A stretch of 64,000 bases of DNA from Nocardia gamkensis NBRC 108242 (GCF_001612985.1 NZ_BDBM01000023.1:1-64000); one strand, 5' to 3'. Positions 32,690 to 41,340 are shown, numbered from the stretch's first letter. The notes: generated by a model from the sequence alone, not told the origin. Program-made: numbers and translations.

Positions 32690-33046
32690 CTACTTTCCTT
32701 CTCCGGCGGCGCGCTCGATGGCGCTGTTCAACCGTGCCCGTTCCCGGTTGATCCACGAATCTTCCTGGTAGTTCCGCGCGAACGTCTCGATGAAGGCCAC
32801 TGGGTCCGCCCCGACGACCTCGCGTATCGGGGATCCGTCGGCCGCGCTCCGCTCGAACAGCTCGGCGAGGTCCTCGAACATCGAAACGCCGCCTCCCGAT
32901 CCGGTGTACATCAGATACCGCTCGAAACCATCGACCGCTGTGCGATAACCCGCGGGAAGCTGCCCCGCCCGCGTCTTGTACTGCCGCCACCGCCGCTTGT
33001 CGCCGATGTCGCCGACCAACTTCGAGGTGAGATCCGAGATGCCCAT
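32690..33046 (-). CDS. DUF1048 protein
   Basis: A 118-aa protein, MGISDLTSKLVGDIGDKRRWRQYKTRAGQLPAGYRTAVDGFERYLMY, then a C-terminal helix DPVAFIETFARNYQEDSWINRERARLNSAIERA; both are typical DUF1048. AGGAGG nine bases before the ATG at 33046 fixes the start. DUF1048 genes commonly sit between a PadR regulator and an ABC exporter; the exporter is here but no PadR gene is next to it. Function unknown; an accessory or regulatory role is assumed. Confidence 0.87.
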   Translation of the reverse strand: MGISDLTSKLVGDIGDKRRWRQYKTRAGQLPAGYRTAVDGFERYLMYTGSGGGVSMFEDLAELFERSAADGSPIREVVGADPVAFIETFARNYQEDSWINRERARLNSAIERAAGEGK

Positions 33047-33091
33047 GTCATCCGCCTCCTTCGTCGTGGGGCGGTTCGAGCCGCCCATAGA

Positions 33092-33147
33092 TATAAGTAG
33101 ATGTATACGTACACGTGCTGGCCTAACTATAAGTAGACATATACGTA
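33092..33147. promoter_or_regulatory. Two 20-bp direct repeats upstream of exporter operon
   Basis: TATAAGTAGATGTATACGTA (33092-33111) and TATAAGTAGACATATACGTA (33128-33147) match at 18 of 20 bases, spaced 36 bp apart. They are strikingly AT-rich for this genome and lie 46-101 bases upstream of the DUF1048 start. This looks like a double operator, most likely for a PadR- or GntR-type repressor encoded elsewhere. Confidence 0.7.
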
Positions 33148-33223
33148 GATGCAAGCCCAGGCAGTAGGAACCGCCGCGCGGTCGATGCGAAACCTTGTCG
33201 GTGCCCGCCGTTACAGTCGCGGC

Positions 33224-33526
33224 GTGGCTGGTTCGCGGTACTCGTTCACGGCGGAAGTATGGGAATTACCGGGCGATGCCGCCTGGCATTTCGTGTCGCT
33301 ACCCGAGGACGTGGCCGATGAGATCGAGGAGCGCTACGCACATCGCTCCGGCGGGTTCGGCGCGGTGCGAGTGCACGTGGTGGTCGGCGGCACCCGGTGG
33401 TCTACTTCGCTGTTCCCGGACAAGTCACGGGCGACCTATGTCCTGCCCATGAAGAAAGCGGTGCGCGTCGCGGAGGGACTGGAGGCGGGGTCGGCCGCGC
33501 ACATCGAACTGACGGTCGCGCTGTAG
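33224..33526 (+). CDS. DUF1905 domain protein
   Basis: About 100 aa starting at GTG 33224 (MAGSRYSFTAEVWELPGDAAWHFVSLPEDVADEIEERY), followed by GFGAVRVHVVVGGTRWSTSLFPDKSRATYVLPMKKAVRVAEGLEAG. This is a complete small beta-barrel DUF1905 domain. Function unknown. A longer frame to 33149 overlaps the double operator and is unlikely. Divergent from the exporter operon. Confidence 0.82.
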   Translation: MAGSRYSFTAEVWELPGDAAWHFVSLPEDVADEIEERYAHRSGGFGAVRVHVVVGGTRWSTSLFPDKSRATYVLPMKKAVRVAEGLEAGSAAHIELTVAL

Positions 33527-33557
33527 GCCACGAACCGCGGTGCGGCGACCCGAGCGC

Positions 33558-34169
33558 TCAGTACCCGAGCCCTCCCACAGCGGCATTGCGCTTGCTCGCA
33601 CTTCGCTTGACGGCCATCACCACGATCACGAGCACGCCGAGCGCCACCCCACCGAAACCGAGCGCGAGCGCGCCGAGCAGCGTGCCGACGAAGGAAGAGC
33701 CGAGGCCTTGGCCGATGGCAACCGTCACTTCGGAACTACCGGCCGTGGTCACCCGATAGCCGCCCGGCTCGGCGGCCTCGAAGGAGAATCCGGCCCGCCC
33801 CTCATGGCTGCCGAAGGAATAGGTGATGCTCGCGTCGTACTTCCGCAGCTCCACATGCTTGCCGTGCGGGTCGAGCACCCGCAGATTCACTGTGCCGGAG
33901 GCGCCCTCGGACGACGCCCCCGGGTACTCGAAGTACACGGTGTACCCGCCGGACTCCGCGAGGTTCACCACACCGGAGCCGGGCACCCCGACCCGCTGGA
34001 AGTCATCGATGCGTCCCGAGGTCTGCAGGAAACCGAAAGCACCGAGGGCGATCCCGCCGATGACGCCGAGGGCGATCAGCGCGCCACCCAGCGCGAACCA
34101 GCGACCGGACGGGGTGATGACCGGCGATCCAAGCGAAGTCGGCGAGGTCGGAAAAGGCGGCTGTGACAC
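33558..34169 (-). CDS. Two-span membrane protein with extracytoplasmic beta domain
   Basis: A 203-aa protein: short Pro/Ser N-terminus, helix 1 WFALGGALIALGVIGGIALGAFGFL, an external domain of about 100 residues of beta-rich sequence (GYTVYFEYPGASSEGASGTVNLRVLDPHGKHVEL, SFEAAEPGGYRVTTAG), helix 2 FVGTLLGALALGFGGVALGVLVIVVMAV, and a basic cytoplasmic tail. I recognise the general layout from actinobacterial hypothetical proteins but no characterised family. The GTG at 34169 has AGGAT upstream. Confidence 0.75.
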   Translation of the reverse strand: MSQPPFPTSPTSLGSPVITPSGRWFALGGALIALGVIGGIALGAFGFLQTSGRIDDFQRVGVPGSGVVNLAESGGYTVYFEYPGASSEGASGTVNLRVLDPHGKHVELRKYDASITYSFGSHEGRAGFSFEAAEPGGYRVTTAGSSEVTVAIGQGLGSSFVGTLLGALALGFGGVALGVLVIVVMAVKRSASKRNAAVGGLGY

Positions 34170-34291
34170 GGTCGGATCCTCGGCTTCTGGTCGACACCCT
34201 CGCCGACGTAGCGACAGCGTACGGTCTGCCCTACCGCATCGCTACGCGAAGCATCCGCCCCACCGTGACAACTGTCTCCGACCGTCGATGA

Positions 34292-34633
34292 TCAGCGCGG
34301 TTGGGCCGCCGACATGCACTCGCTCGCGATGCGACCGCTGGCGGAGCGCGCCTTGTCCGCGTCTTCCTTGCTCATCCCCAGCGTTTCCTGGTCGGGAGCC
34401 TTGGTGTCGTACTCGTCGCTGATCATGATTCGCAGTCCGTCCTGCGAAATCCCCTGATCGACGAACACCTTCGCGGCGCAATCGGCCAGCTGCTTGTTCT
34501 TGAGGCCCTTGTCCTGCAACGACTTGGACAGATCGGCCTGCGTCACCGTGGGCGCCGCCGTGTCCTTGTCGCTGCCGCATGCCGCGAGCACCGGCAGCGC
34601 GATCAGCGCCGCGGCGATCATGCAGATCCGCAC
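34292..34633 (-). CDS. Putative lipoprotein
   Basis: A 113-aa protein: basic start VRIC, hydrophobic stretch MIAAALIALPVLAAC with a lipobox LAAC (Cys about residue 18), then a soluble domain TQADLSKSLQDKGLKNKQLADCAAKVFVDQGISQDGLRIMI and ASECMSAA. Two further Cys (in LADCAAK and SECMSA) may form a disulfide. The GTG at 34633 follows GAGGAAGAGGAG with good spacing. Function unknown; envelope location likely. Confidence 0.75.
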   Translation of the reverse strand: MRICMIAAALIALPVLAACGSDKDTAAPTVTQADLSKSLQDKGLKNKQLADCAAKVFVDQGISQDGLRIMISDEYDTKAPDQETLGMSKEDADKARSASGRIASECMSAAQPR

Positions 34634-34762
34634 CTGACTCCTCTTCCTCGACTGACCACTGTCGGTGGCGTGGCCACCATAATGCCGTGCGGCGTCCAGC
34701 GGTAGTCGTCTGCCACGGCGAATACGGGATACGTTGCCGTCCAACGGGCTACGTGCGAGATC

Positions 34763-35059
34763 TCAGAGGTCCATCGCCGCACGCAACGCGGTGTCGAGTC
34801 GCTCCAGGGTGTCGCTGTCCACCGCGTCCACCCGCTCGGCCAGCCAACCGCGGAAGATCCGCCCGATGTTCCCGGCATGCACCCAGCCGTGTTCCTTGAC
34901 CGGAACCGCGAGGATGTCCTGCGGATCGTCCTCGATCACCTCGGCCGCGATCAGCCAGGGACGCGGCGATTCGTTGATGCCGTCACTGCTGATGAGCACG
35001 ACCGTTCGGCGGCGCGGCGAACCATGCGGGTTGTAGATCCACAGTTCACCCCGACGCAC
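34763..35059 (-). CDS. PemK/MazF-like toxin
   Basis: A 98-aa protein starting MRRGELWIYNPHGSPRRRTVVLISSDGINESPRPWLIAAEVIEDDPQDILAVPV; the RRGELW...R...V(V/L)I pattern is that of MazF/PemK ribonuclease toxins, with a shortened C-terminus. Its GTG at 35059 lies 14 bases inside the upstream antitoxin gene and has GGAGGAG at ideal spacing. The toxin would cleave RNA when the labile antitoxin is lost. The call rests on the motif and gene pairing. Confidence 0.75.
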   Translation of the reverse strand: MRRGELWIYNPHGSPRRRTVVLISSDGINESPRPWLIAAEVIEDDPQDILAVPVKEHGWVHAGNIGRIFRGWLAERVDAVDSDTLERLDTALRAAMDL

Positions 35060-35270
35060 GCATCTCCTCCTCCGCGGCCGCCAGCTCGGCCGCGTCCGCG
35101 GCGGCCTCGGCGGTCACATCCGATACCGGACCGACACCGGTGCGCACGGCCTCCCGTCGCGCGGCTTTCGAAATCCAAGCCGACGGCGACATTCCCGCCC
35201 GAGCCGCCGCCTGTTCCGCGAATGACCAGGCGGCTTCGTCCAGCGAAAGGGTGACCTTACGCGTTGCCAT
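35046..35270 (-). CDS. Antitoxin of PemK-like pair
   Basis: A 74-aa protein: MATRKVTLSLDEAAWSFAEQAAARAGMSPSAWISKAARREA is a ribbon-helix-helix DNA-binding pattern, followed by an acidic Ala/Glu tail (TAEAAADAAELAAAEEEMRASG) of the kind that neutralises toxins. It precedes and overlaps the toxin gene, the normal order for type II modules, and probably autorepresses the operon. Confidence 0.78.
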   Translation of the reverse strand: MATRKVTLSLDEAAWSFAEQAAARAGMSPSAWISKAARREAVRTGVGPVSDVTAEAAADAAELAAAEEEMRASG

Positions 35271-35367
35271 ACCAATTATCGTACCGGCACCGCGGTGCGC
35301 GGACCAGCCCTGATGATCGCGCGCGACATCCCATCTGAGGACAGGTGACTGCTGTTAGTGTTGGCGC

Positions 35368-36159
35368 ATGACGACCTTGCACCATCATCGCGTCGGCGCG
35401 GGTGAACCACTCGTGCTGGTACACGGCGTCGGGAGCCGGTGGCAGGTGTGGGAGCCGATCATCGACACACTGGCCGCGTCGTACGAGGTCATCGCGGTCG
35501 ACCTGCCCGGCTTCGGCGGATCGACGCACCCGCTCGCGCACACCACGGTGCCCAACCTGACCGAGGCGCTCGCCGAGTTCCTCGCCGCGCAGGGGATCGA
35601 TCGCCCGCATCTCGCGGGCAATTCGATGGGCGGGCTGATCACGCTGGAACTGGGCGCCGGCGGGCTGGCTCGGTCGGTGACCGCCTATTCGCCGATCGGG
35701 TTCTGGGACACCGCGGGCCGGGTGTGGTGCCAGCAGTCGCTGGGCAAGTCACGGGCACTCGCGCGCCGGCTGCGTCCCGCGCTGCCGTCCGTGCTGAGCA
35801 CCGCCGCGGGCCGGACCGTGTTCCTCTCGCTGGTCTTCGGCAAGCCATGGGCGCTGGATGCGAAGGTGGCGCTGGAGACCGCGCTCGGCGCGGCGGACTC
35901 GGCCGGATTCGACGAGGCGCTCGCCTCGTTCACCGACGTCCGGCTGCCCGAAATCGGCGCGCTCGCCGACATTCCGGTGACGATCGCCTGGGGCAGCCGC
36001 GACATCCTGCTCACCTACGCGACGCAGAGCCGCAAGGCGCGCGGCGTGCTGCCGAACGCCGAGCACGTCACGCTGCACGGCAGTGGGCACACGCCGTTCT
36101 TCGACGACCCGGCCGGCTGCGCACAGGTCTTGCTCGAGACGATCACCCGCGTGCGGTAG
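35368..36159 (+). CDS. Alpha/beta hydrolase
   Basis: A 263-aa alpha/beta hydrolase: oxyanion region LVHGVGSRWQVWEPI, VIAVDLPGFGGS, the nucleophile Ser in LAGNSMGGLITLEL, a likely acid in TIAWGSRDILLTY, and the catalytic His in LHGSGHTPFFDDP. The substrate is unknown (ester or C-C bond). It is a single gene, convergent with the TetR gene. Confidence 0.88.
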   Translation: MTTLHHHRVGAGEPLVLVHGVGSRWQVWEPIIDTLAASYEVIAVDLPGFGGSTHPLAHTTVPNLTEALAEFLAAQGIDRPHLAGNSMGGLITLELGAGGLARSVTAYSPIGFWDTAGRVWCQQSLGKSRALARRLRPALPSVLSTAAGRTVFLSLVFGKPWALDAKVALETALGAADSAGFDEALASFTDVRLPEIGALADIPVTIAWGSRDILLTYATQSRKARGVLPNAEHVTLHGSGHTPFFDDPAGCAQVLLETITRVR

Positions 36160-36174
36160 GCGTCCGGCCCCGGT

Positions 36175-36834
36175 TCAGTCCGCGGGCGGATCGAGCAACG
36201 TGTCCGCGGCCGCCGTGCCGAGCAGGACGCGCACGGCGTTCCCCCATCGGTGCCGGAGCAGCCGGTTGCGGGACAGGTCGCCGGTGAGCAGCACCCGCAA
36301 GGCCTGGCCGGTCATGATCTCGATGGTGAACTCGGTGATCGTCGGAACCCGGGGATCGTCCGGGAATTCGCGCCGGAAGCTGTCGCGGATGCTGGTGTGC
36401 ATCAGTTCGAACAGGCGGACCTCCAGCGGCAGGAACGCCGCTCGCAGTTCCGGATCGGTCCGCGCGCCGACCCACATCTCCAGCGCCGCCCAGAACGACG
36501 GGCCGCTGAGCATCCGCATGGTCAACTCGACGGCCGTCTCCAGCCGGTCCGCGCCATCCGGAATGGCCTCGAATTCGCTTGTCAGCTGGTCGAATCGACG
36601 CCGCGCGACGTGCTCCACGGCACCGGCGAGCAGGTCGGCCCGGGTGGGGAAGTAATGCTGCAACGTCCCCCGCGGCACATCCGCCCGTTTCTGCACCTCG
36701 AGCGTGGTGGTGCCCGCGTAACCGACCTCGACCAGGCTCTCCACCGCCGCGTCCAGCAGCCGCGTGCGCATGCGCTCCCTGCGCTGCGCCTGCGGCTGCC
36801 GGACGTGTCCCGCGCCCGTCAGCGGCCCTGCCAC
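36175..36834 (-). CDS. TetR-family repressor of thiolase/crotonase operon
   Basis: About 219 aa with HTH RMRTRLLDAAVESLVEVGYAGTTTLEVQKRADVPRGTLQHYFPTRADLLAGAVEHVA and a helical ligand domain (AALEMWVGARTDPELRAAFLPLEVRLFELMH). The GTG at 36834 overlaps the crotonase stop by 16 bases; ATG 36771 is an alternative that would trim helix 1. It is last in an operon with a thiolase-like enzyme and an enoyl-CoA hydratase, and the palindrome at 39127-39144 in that operon's promoter is its probable operator. The ligand is likely an acyl-CoA. Confidence 0.83.
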   Translation of the reverse strand: MAGPLTGAGHVRQPQAQRRERMRTRLLDAAVESLVEVGYAGTTTLEVQKRADVPRGTLQHYFPTRADLLAGAVEHVARRRFDQLTSEFEAIPDGADRLETAVELTMRMLSGPSFWAALEMWVGARTDPELRAAFLPLEVRLFELMHTSIRDSFRREFPDDPRVPTITEFTIEIMTGQALRVLLTGDLSRNRLLRHRWGNAVRVLLGTAAADTLLDPPAD

Positions 36835-37583
36835 TGCGGCTCGCGCTTCTGCGCGAACGCCAGCGCCCCCTCGGCGGCGTCCTTGGACAACAGTGCGGGC
36901 AGGGCGATCTCGCCCTGCTTCGCGAACGCCTCGGCGACCGTCCAATCCGGCGACTCGTCGATGATGCGCTTGCTCGCGGCCACCGCGAGCGGAGCGGCGG
37001 CGGCGATCTCGGCCGCGAGCTCGAGCGCGACCGACAGCGCCGCCCCCGGCTCGGTGACCCGATTGACCAAACCGAGCTGGTGGAGCCGCTCGGCGCCGAT
37101 ACGGCCGCCGGTGAGCGCGAGTTCGGCGGCGGTGCTGCGCGGCAGCCGCTGGGTCAGGCGAAGCACGCCACCGCCCGCGGCCACCAGACCGCGCTTGACC
37201 TCGGGGATGCCGAACTGCGCGTCGCGCGCGGCGACGATCAGATCGCCCGCGAGCGCCAGCTCGAAACCACCCGCCAGCGCGAAGCCTTCGACCGCGGCGA
37301 TCATCGGCTTGGCCGGGGGCTTCGCCGTGATGCCGAGCGGACCGCGACGTTGCGTCATCGGCATCTCGCCTTTCGATGCGGCGACGAGATCCATTCCGGC
37401 GCTGAAGGTTCCGCCCGCTCCGGTGAGCACGAGCACGCGCGCGGCGTCGTCGGCTTCGAACTCGTCGACGGCGGCCTCGATGGCCTGCGCGGCGGCCAGG
37501 TTGATCGCGTTGCGGGCTTCGGGACGGTTGACCGTCAGCACGGTGATCGCGTCGCGCCGCTCGATAAGGACGGGATCCGTCAT
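36819..37583 (-). CDS. Enoyl-CoA hydratase/isomerase (crotonase)
   Basis: A 254-aa crotonase: ITVLTVNRPEARNAINLAAAQAIEAAV, oxyanion loop GGTFSAGMDLVA, second oxyanion segment AVEGFALAGGFELALAGDLIVAARDAQFGIPEVKRGLVAAGGG with Glu in the usual catalytic position (PEVKRG). It hydrates 2-enoyl-CoA esters or isomerises double bonds. It overlaps the thiolase-like gene by four bases (ATGA). Confidence 0.9.
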   Translation of the reverse strand: MTDPVLIERRDAITVLTVNRPEARNAINLAAAQAIEAAVDEFEADDAARVLVLTGAGGTFSAGMDLVAASKGEMPMTQRRGPLGITAKPPAKPMIAAVEGFALAGGFELALAGDLIVAARDAQFGIPEVKRGLVAAGGGVLRLTQRLPRSTAAELALTGGRIGAERLHQLGLVNRVTEPGAALSVALELAAEIAAAAPLAVAASKRIIDESPDWTVAEAFAKQGEIALPALLSKDAAEGALAFAQKREPQWQGR

Positions 37584-39109
37584 CGGGCGCTCCTCTCGGT
37601 GAGCAGGGTGAAGGTGTCCGCGGCGATCTCGGCGTCCGCGCCGAGCGGATCGCCCGCGGTGAACGCCGCGAGGGTGTCGGCATCCGACGCCCGGACCAGT
37701 ATGCGGGTCCCCTCGGGTGTCAGTGCGCTCACCACAACGGCTTCCGGCTCGTCGGCGCGGTCCGGCGCCGGGCCCTTGCGATAGGCGACGGTGTACGCCT
37801 CGACCGAGGCGGGACCGGTGTACCCGGGCGCCGGTTCGCGCCGCGCCGCAGGCACCTCGGCCTCGATCGCACGGAACAGCCGCTCGGGCGGCCTGCCCGA
37901 ATAGACGCCGACGCCGTGCTTGGTGCTGTACCAGCCGAGTGCCGTCGCCAAGCCGTAGGCTCCCGGGTCCGCGCGCAGCATGCCGGACAGCGTCGCGATC
38001 GAATGCGTCGTGTAGTTGTTGCCCGGCCCGCCCGCGAAGGTGAGACCGCCGGTGACCGACAGCGGCCGGGACGGATCGTCGATCGGCAGGCCGAGCTCCT
38101 CGGCGGCGATCTGCACCGCGACCGGGAAACAGGAGTAGAGGTCGATGTGCGCGACATCGTCGATCCCGATCCCGGCCGCACCCAGCGCCGCTTTCCCCGC
38201 CGCGGCGATGGCGGGTGAGCGGGACATGTCCGCGCGCTCGGAGACGAACCACTCGTCGGTCGCGGTGGCGCCCGCGTGCGGGAACACCCACCGGTCCCGG
38301 GGCACACCGGCGGCGTCGGCCGCCGCCGCGCTGCACAGGATGAGCCCGGCGCCCAGATCGACGGTGAGATTCGCGATCATCAGCTTCGGGTACGGCGTCG
38401 ACACCATCCGGTTGGCGGGCGCGGGCGTCACCAGGTCGGCGGCGGCATGCGCAGTGGGCTGCCACGCGTACGGATTGCGCGCCGCGATCTCCGACAGCCG
38501 CGACCACAATGCGCCGATCCGCTCGCGGTGCGCGGCTTCACTCGACCCGAGGCGGTGGCGTAGCGCCGTCTCCATGAGCGCGTAGAAGTACACCGGACCC
38601 CACAGGCCCGCGGCGGTTTCCATATCCGAGTTCGGCCCGCGATCGGAGCCGATGACCTCGTCGGGACCCACGTCCTCCGGCTGCTCCGGCCAGTCCACCG
38701 CCGTGCCGGCGCGGCTGGCCGCGTTCCCGGAGTACACCGCTTCGGACCCGGTGAGCAGCGCGACGTCCGAGCGGCCGTCGGCGATGGCCTGCGCGACCGT
38801 GTTGAGCAGCCGCTGCGGTGCGTCGCCGCCGAACCGCACCGACTGCACGGTCCGCCTCGGAGTGGCGCCGAGATCGGCGGCGACGAGCGCGCCCAGATCG
38901 CCGTAGGGGCGGCTGACCGGGGCGACGGCGGCGATCAAGTCGGCCGACCGCAGCAAACGGTCACCGACTCCGCTGTCGGCGCCCGCGCGGCGCAGGGACT
39001 CGGCGGCGAGTTCGACCGGGCCGGGCAGACCCGGCTCACCCGGTCGGTGTACGGCCTGCCCGGCGCCGACGAGCACCGGCGTCCTCGGGTCCATTCCGGC
39101 TGGCAGCAT
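37580..39109 (-). CDS. Thiolase-like acetyl-CoA acetyltransferase with C-terminal add-on domain
   Basis: A 509-aa protein of thiolase-like type 1: MDPRTPVLVGAGQAVHRPGEP, VALLTGSEAVYSG, DLYSCFPVAVQIAAEELGLP, SVTGGLTFAGGPGNNYTTHSIATL, then a C-terminal beta domain beginning ASVEAYTVAYRKGPAPDRADEPEAVVVSALTPEGTRILVR. The usual thiolase Cys-x-Gly near the N-terminus is not obvious, while the LYSCFP Cys and the GGPGNNY motif mark this subfamily. It is first gene of the operon with a crotonase and TetR. The substrate is unknown; an acyl-CoA of a side chain or sterol is possible. Confidence 0.85.
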   Translation of the reverse strand: MLPAGMDPRTPVLVGAGQAVHRPGEPGLPGPVELAAESLRRAGADSGVGDRLLRSADLIAAVAPVSRPYGDLGALVAADLGATPRRTVQSVRFGGDAPQRLLNTVAQAIADGRSDVALLTGSEAVYSGNAASRAGTAVDWPEQPEDVGPDEVIGSDRGPNSDMETAAGLWGPVYFYALMETALRHRLGSSEAAHRERIGALWSRLSEIAARNPYAWQPTAHAAADLVTPAPANRMVSTPYPKLMIANLTVDLGAGLILCSAAAADAAGVPRDRWVFPHAGATATDEWFVSERADMSRSPAIAAAGKAALGAAGIGIDDVAHIDLYSCFPVAVQIAAEELGLPIDDPSRPLSVTGGLTFAGGPGNNYTTHSIATLSGMLRADPGAYGLATALGWYSTKHGVGVYSGRPPERLFRAIEAEVPAARREPAPGYTGPASVEAYTVAYRKGPAPDRADEPEAVVVSALTPEGTRILVRASDADTLAAFTAGDPLGADAEIAADTFTLLTERSAR

Positions 39110-39126
39110 GCGTCCTCCGCTCCATA

Positions 39127-39144
39127 ACCGTCAACATTGACGGT
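39127..39144. promoter_or_regulatory. Perfect palindromic TetR-type operator
   Basis: ACCGTCAACATTGACGGT: two perfect 8-bp half-sites with a 2-base spacer, 18 bases upstream of the thiolase-like start and between two divergent acyl-CoA genes. It likely binds the TetR encoded at the end of the same operon. Confidence 0.78.
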
Positions 39145-39227
39145 AATTCGAGTCCGATTAGAACAGAGCCCGAGCGCGCGGGCAACAGCGCGGGCGGCAA
39201 CAACTGACCGGTGAGTAAGATCGGAGG

Positions 39228-39971
39228 ATGGGCAGCAACATCGCAGTGCGGTTCGACGACCACCGCGCGTACGTCACGCTCGATCGGCCGGACAAGCACA
39301 ACGGCCTGACCATAGCCATGCTTCGCGAACTGGTTGCCAGCGCGAAGCTGGTGGCCCGTCGCAGTGAGATTCGGGCGGTAATCCTGTCCGGGAACGGCCC
39401 CAGTTTCAGCAGCGGCCTGGACATCGCGGCGGCCAATAGCGATCCACTGGCAATCATCCGCAACTTCGTTCCGCTGCCTTGGCGCGGCACCAACGCCTTC
39501 CAAGAGGCGTGCTGGGCTTGGCGCCGCCTGCCCGTGCCGGTGATCGCCGCGGTGCAGGGGCGCTGCTTCGGCGGCGGACTCCAGCTCGCGCTCGCCGCGG
39601 ACGTCCGTTTCGCCACCCCCGACGCCGAGTTCTCCGTCATGGAGACCAAGCACGGCCTGGTCCCGGACATGACCGGGGCGGCAACGCTGTCCAGACTGAT
39701 CGGCATCGACAAAGCCCTCCTGCTCACGATGACCGCGGACACCGTGGACGCCGCCTACGCCGCCGAGATCGGCTTGGTCACCGAGCTGACCGCGGACCCG
39801 GTCGCGGAGGCCGAGAAACTGGCCGACCGGATCGCGACGCGGTCACCGCATGCGGTCGCCTCCGCCAAGCGGCTGTTCGACAAGTCGTGGCAAGCATCCC
39901 CCCGGCGAACCTTTGGTGTCGAGCGCGCGGCCCAACTCCCCCTGATCCTCCGCAAAGCGCTCGGTAGATAG
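39228..39971 (+). CDS. Enoyl-CoA hydratase/isomerase (crotonase)
   Basis: A 247-aa crotonase: VRFDDHRAYVTLDRPDKHNGLTIAMLRELV, GNGPSFSSGLDIAAA, and AAVQGRCFGGGLQLALAADVRFATPDAEFSVMETKHGLVPDMTG. The residue pattern METKHGLVPDM at the acid/base position differs from classical enoyl-CoA hydratases and suits the isomerase/hydrolase side of the family. It is divergent from the thiolase-like operon and may share its palindromic operator. The GGAGG box directly adjoins the ATG. Confidence 0.87.
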   Translation: MGSNIAVRFDDHRAYVTLDRPDKHNGLTIAMLRELVASAKLVARRSEIRAVILSGNGPSFSSGLDIAAANSDPLAIIRNFVPLPWRGTNAFQEACWAWRRLPVPVIAAVQGRCFGGGLQLALAADVRFATPDAEFSVMETKHGLVPDMTGAATLSRLIGIDKALLLTMTADTVDAAYAAEIGLVTELTADPVAEAEKLADRIATRSPHAVASAKRLFDKSWQASPRRTFGVERAAQLPLILRKALGR

Positions 39972-40137
39972 CTGTAAATTCGCTAGAAGCGCCCGGCCGA
40001 CTGGTTCCGCTGCTACCATTTGCACGATTTGCCAGCCAGTCGACTAGTGGTGCGCGGCACGCTGCGAAGGGTCTGTGTATCGCGGGACGTCCATGGTTCG
40101 CACCGCTCTCGGGAAGAAACCGGAGGGCTCACAGACA

Positions 40138-41244
40138 GTGATCAAGACCGCATCCTTCCTACTCTCGGCGCTGGCGGGTGTCTCGGCCCTGCTCTTCACG
40201 GCGACCACCCCCGCCATCGCCAACCCGAACGCCATCAATCCGATTCCGGTACTCAACGGCACGACCGGATTGCCGAACCTGCTCGGCCGCACCAAAGCGG
40301 TGTTTCAGGTGACCGGCATGGCCAGCCCGAACAACACCCAGACCTATAACGTCCTCGGCACCGATCTCGGCATCATGTGGGACAACGGACACGGTGAAAT
40401 GCTCACCGCGTTCGGCGACACCGCCGGCGTCGGCTTCCCGAATCTGCTCGCGGGCAGCATGTGGGCCTGGCGCAGCAATATCCTGCTGCGCAGCCACACC
40501 GCGAATCCGGCCGACGGCATCTTCTTCGACAGCGCGGTACGCGATATCTTCGGCCAGGCCCGCGATCTGATCCCGAGCCCGAAGATCCCGTTCCTGGAGA
40601 TCAGCCGGATCCCCACCGCGGGCATCTCGGTCAACGGCGTGCAGTACATGAGCCTGATGTCGGTGCGGACCTGGGACGACGTCGGTCAGTGGAGCACCAA
40701 TTTCTCCGGCCTCGCCACCTCCGGGGACAACGGCGAGAACTGGGCCGAACTGCCGGAAACGCGGCGCAACAACGAGGGCGGAAACGCCAACTTCCAGATG
40801 AACGCCTTCCTCGCCGACGGCGGATACATCTACGAATACGGCACCCGATCCGGGCGCAATCACACCGCTCACGTCGCTCGCGTACACGCGCAGGACATCG
40901 GGAACCTCGCCGAATACGAATATTGGGACGGCGGCGCCTGGCGAAAGAACGACGTGGACGCCGCCGCGCCGATCATGTGGGGTGTCGGCGAACTCTCGGT
41001 GATGTACAACGCCTATCTCGGGCAGTACATCTCGCTCACCACCGATCAATTCAACTCCGTGGTGATGCGGCGCGCGCCCGCACCGGCCGGCCCGTGGAGC
41101 GATCCCGAAGTGCTGATCGATACGCGCGAATTGCCCACCGCGTACGCACCCGCGATCTTCCCATACCAGACCGGGCGCGATCTGTACTTCCTGACGACGG
41201 TGCACAGCCAGTACAACGTCGTACTGATGCGCACGACGCTGTAG
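40138..41244 (+). CDS. Secreted DUF4185 protein, copy 1
   Basis: A 368-aa secreted protein. The signal peptide VIKTASFLLSALAGVSALLFTATTPAIA is followed by NPNAINPIPVLNGTTGLPNLLGRTKAVFQVTGM and a beta-propeller-like DUF4185 domain (VLGTDLGIMWDNGHGEMLTAFGDTAGVGFPNLLAGSMWAWRSN; PTAGISVNGVQYMSLMSVRTWDDVGQWSTNFSGLATSGDNGENW; the end PTAYAPAIFPYQTGRDLYFLTTVHSQYNVVLMRT). It probably acts on or binds cell-wall glycans; some DUF4185 proteins are glycosidases of arabinan, but activity here is unproven. The GTG at 40138 gives a standard signal peptide; ATG 40093 is an alternative. About 70% similar by eye to the gene at 47624-48709. Confidence 0.85.
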   Translation: MIKTASFLLSALAGVSALLFTATTPAIANPNAINPIPVLNGTTGLPNLLGRTKAVFQVTGMASPNNTQTYNVLGTDLGIMWDNGHGEMLTAFGDTAGVGFPNLLAGSMWAWRSNILLRSHTANPADGIFFDSAVRDIFGQARDLIPSPKIPFLEISRIPTAGISVNGVQYMSLMSVRTWDDVGQWSTNFSGLATSGDNGENWAELPETRRNNEGGNANFQMNAFLADGGYIYEYGTRSGRNHTAHVARVHAQDIGNLAEYEYWDGGAWRKNDVDAAAPIMWGVGELSVMYNAYLGQYISLTTDQFNSVVMRRAPAPAGPWSDPEVLIDTRELPTAYAPAIFPYQTGRDLYFLTTVHSQYNVVLMRTTL

Positions 41245-41340
41245 CTCGCGGACCGGCGATCCGGCGCGGGGCTTGACCTCAACAATGGTTCATGTATGAG
41301 GCTGCTTCGCGTTGGATCGTTCACATTTCCGGGAGGCATC

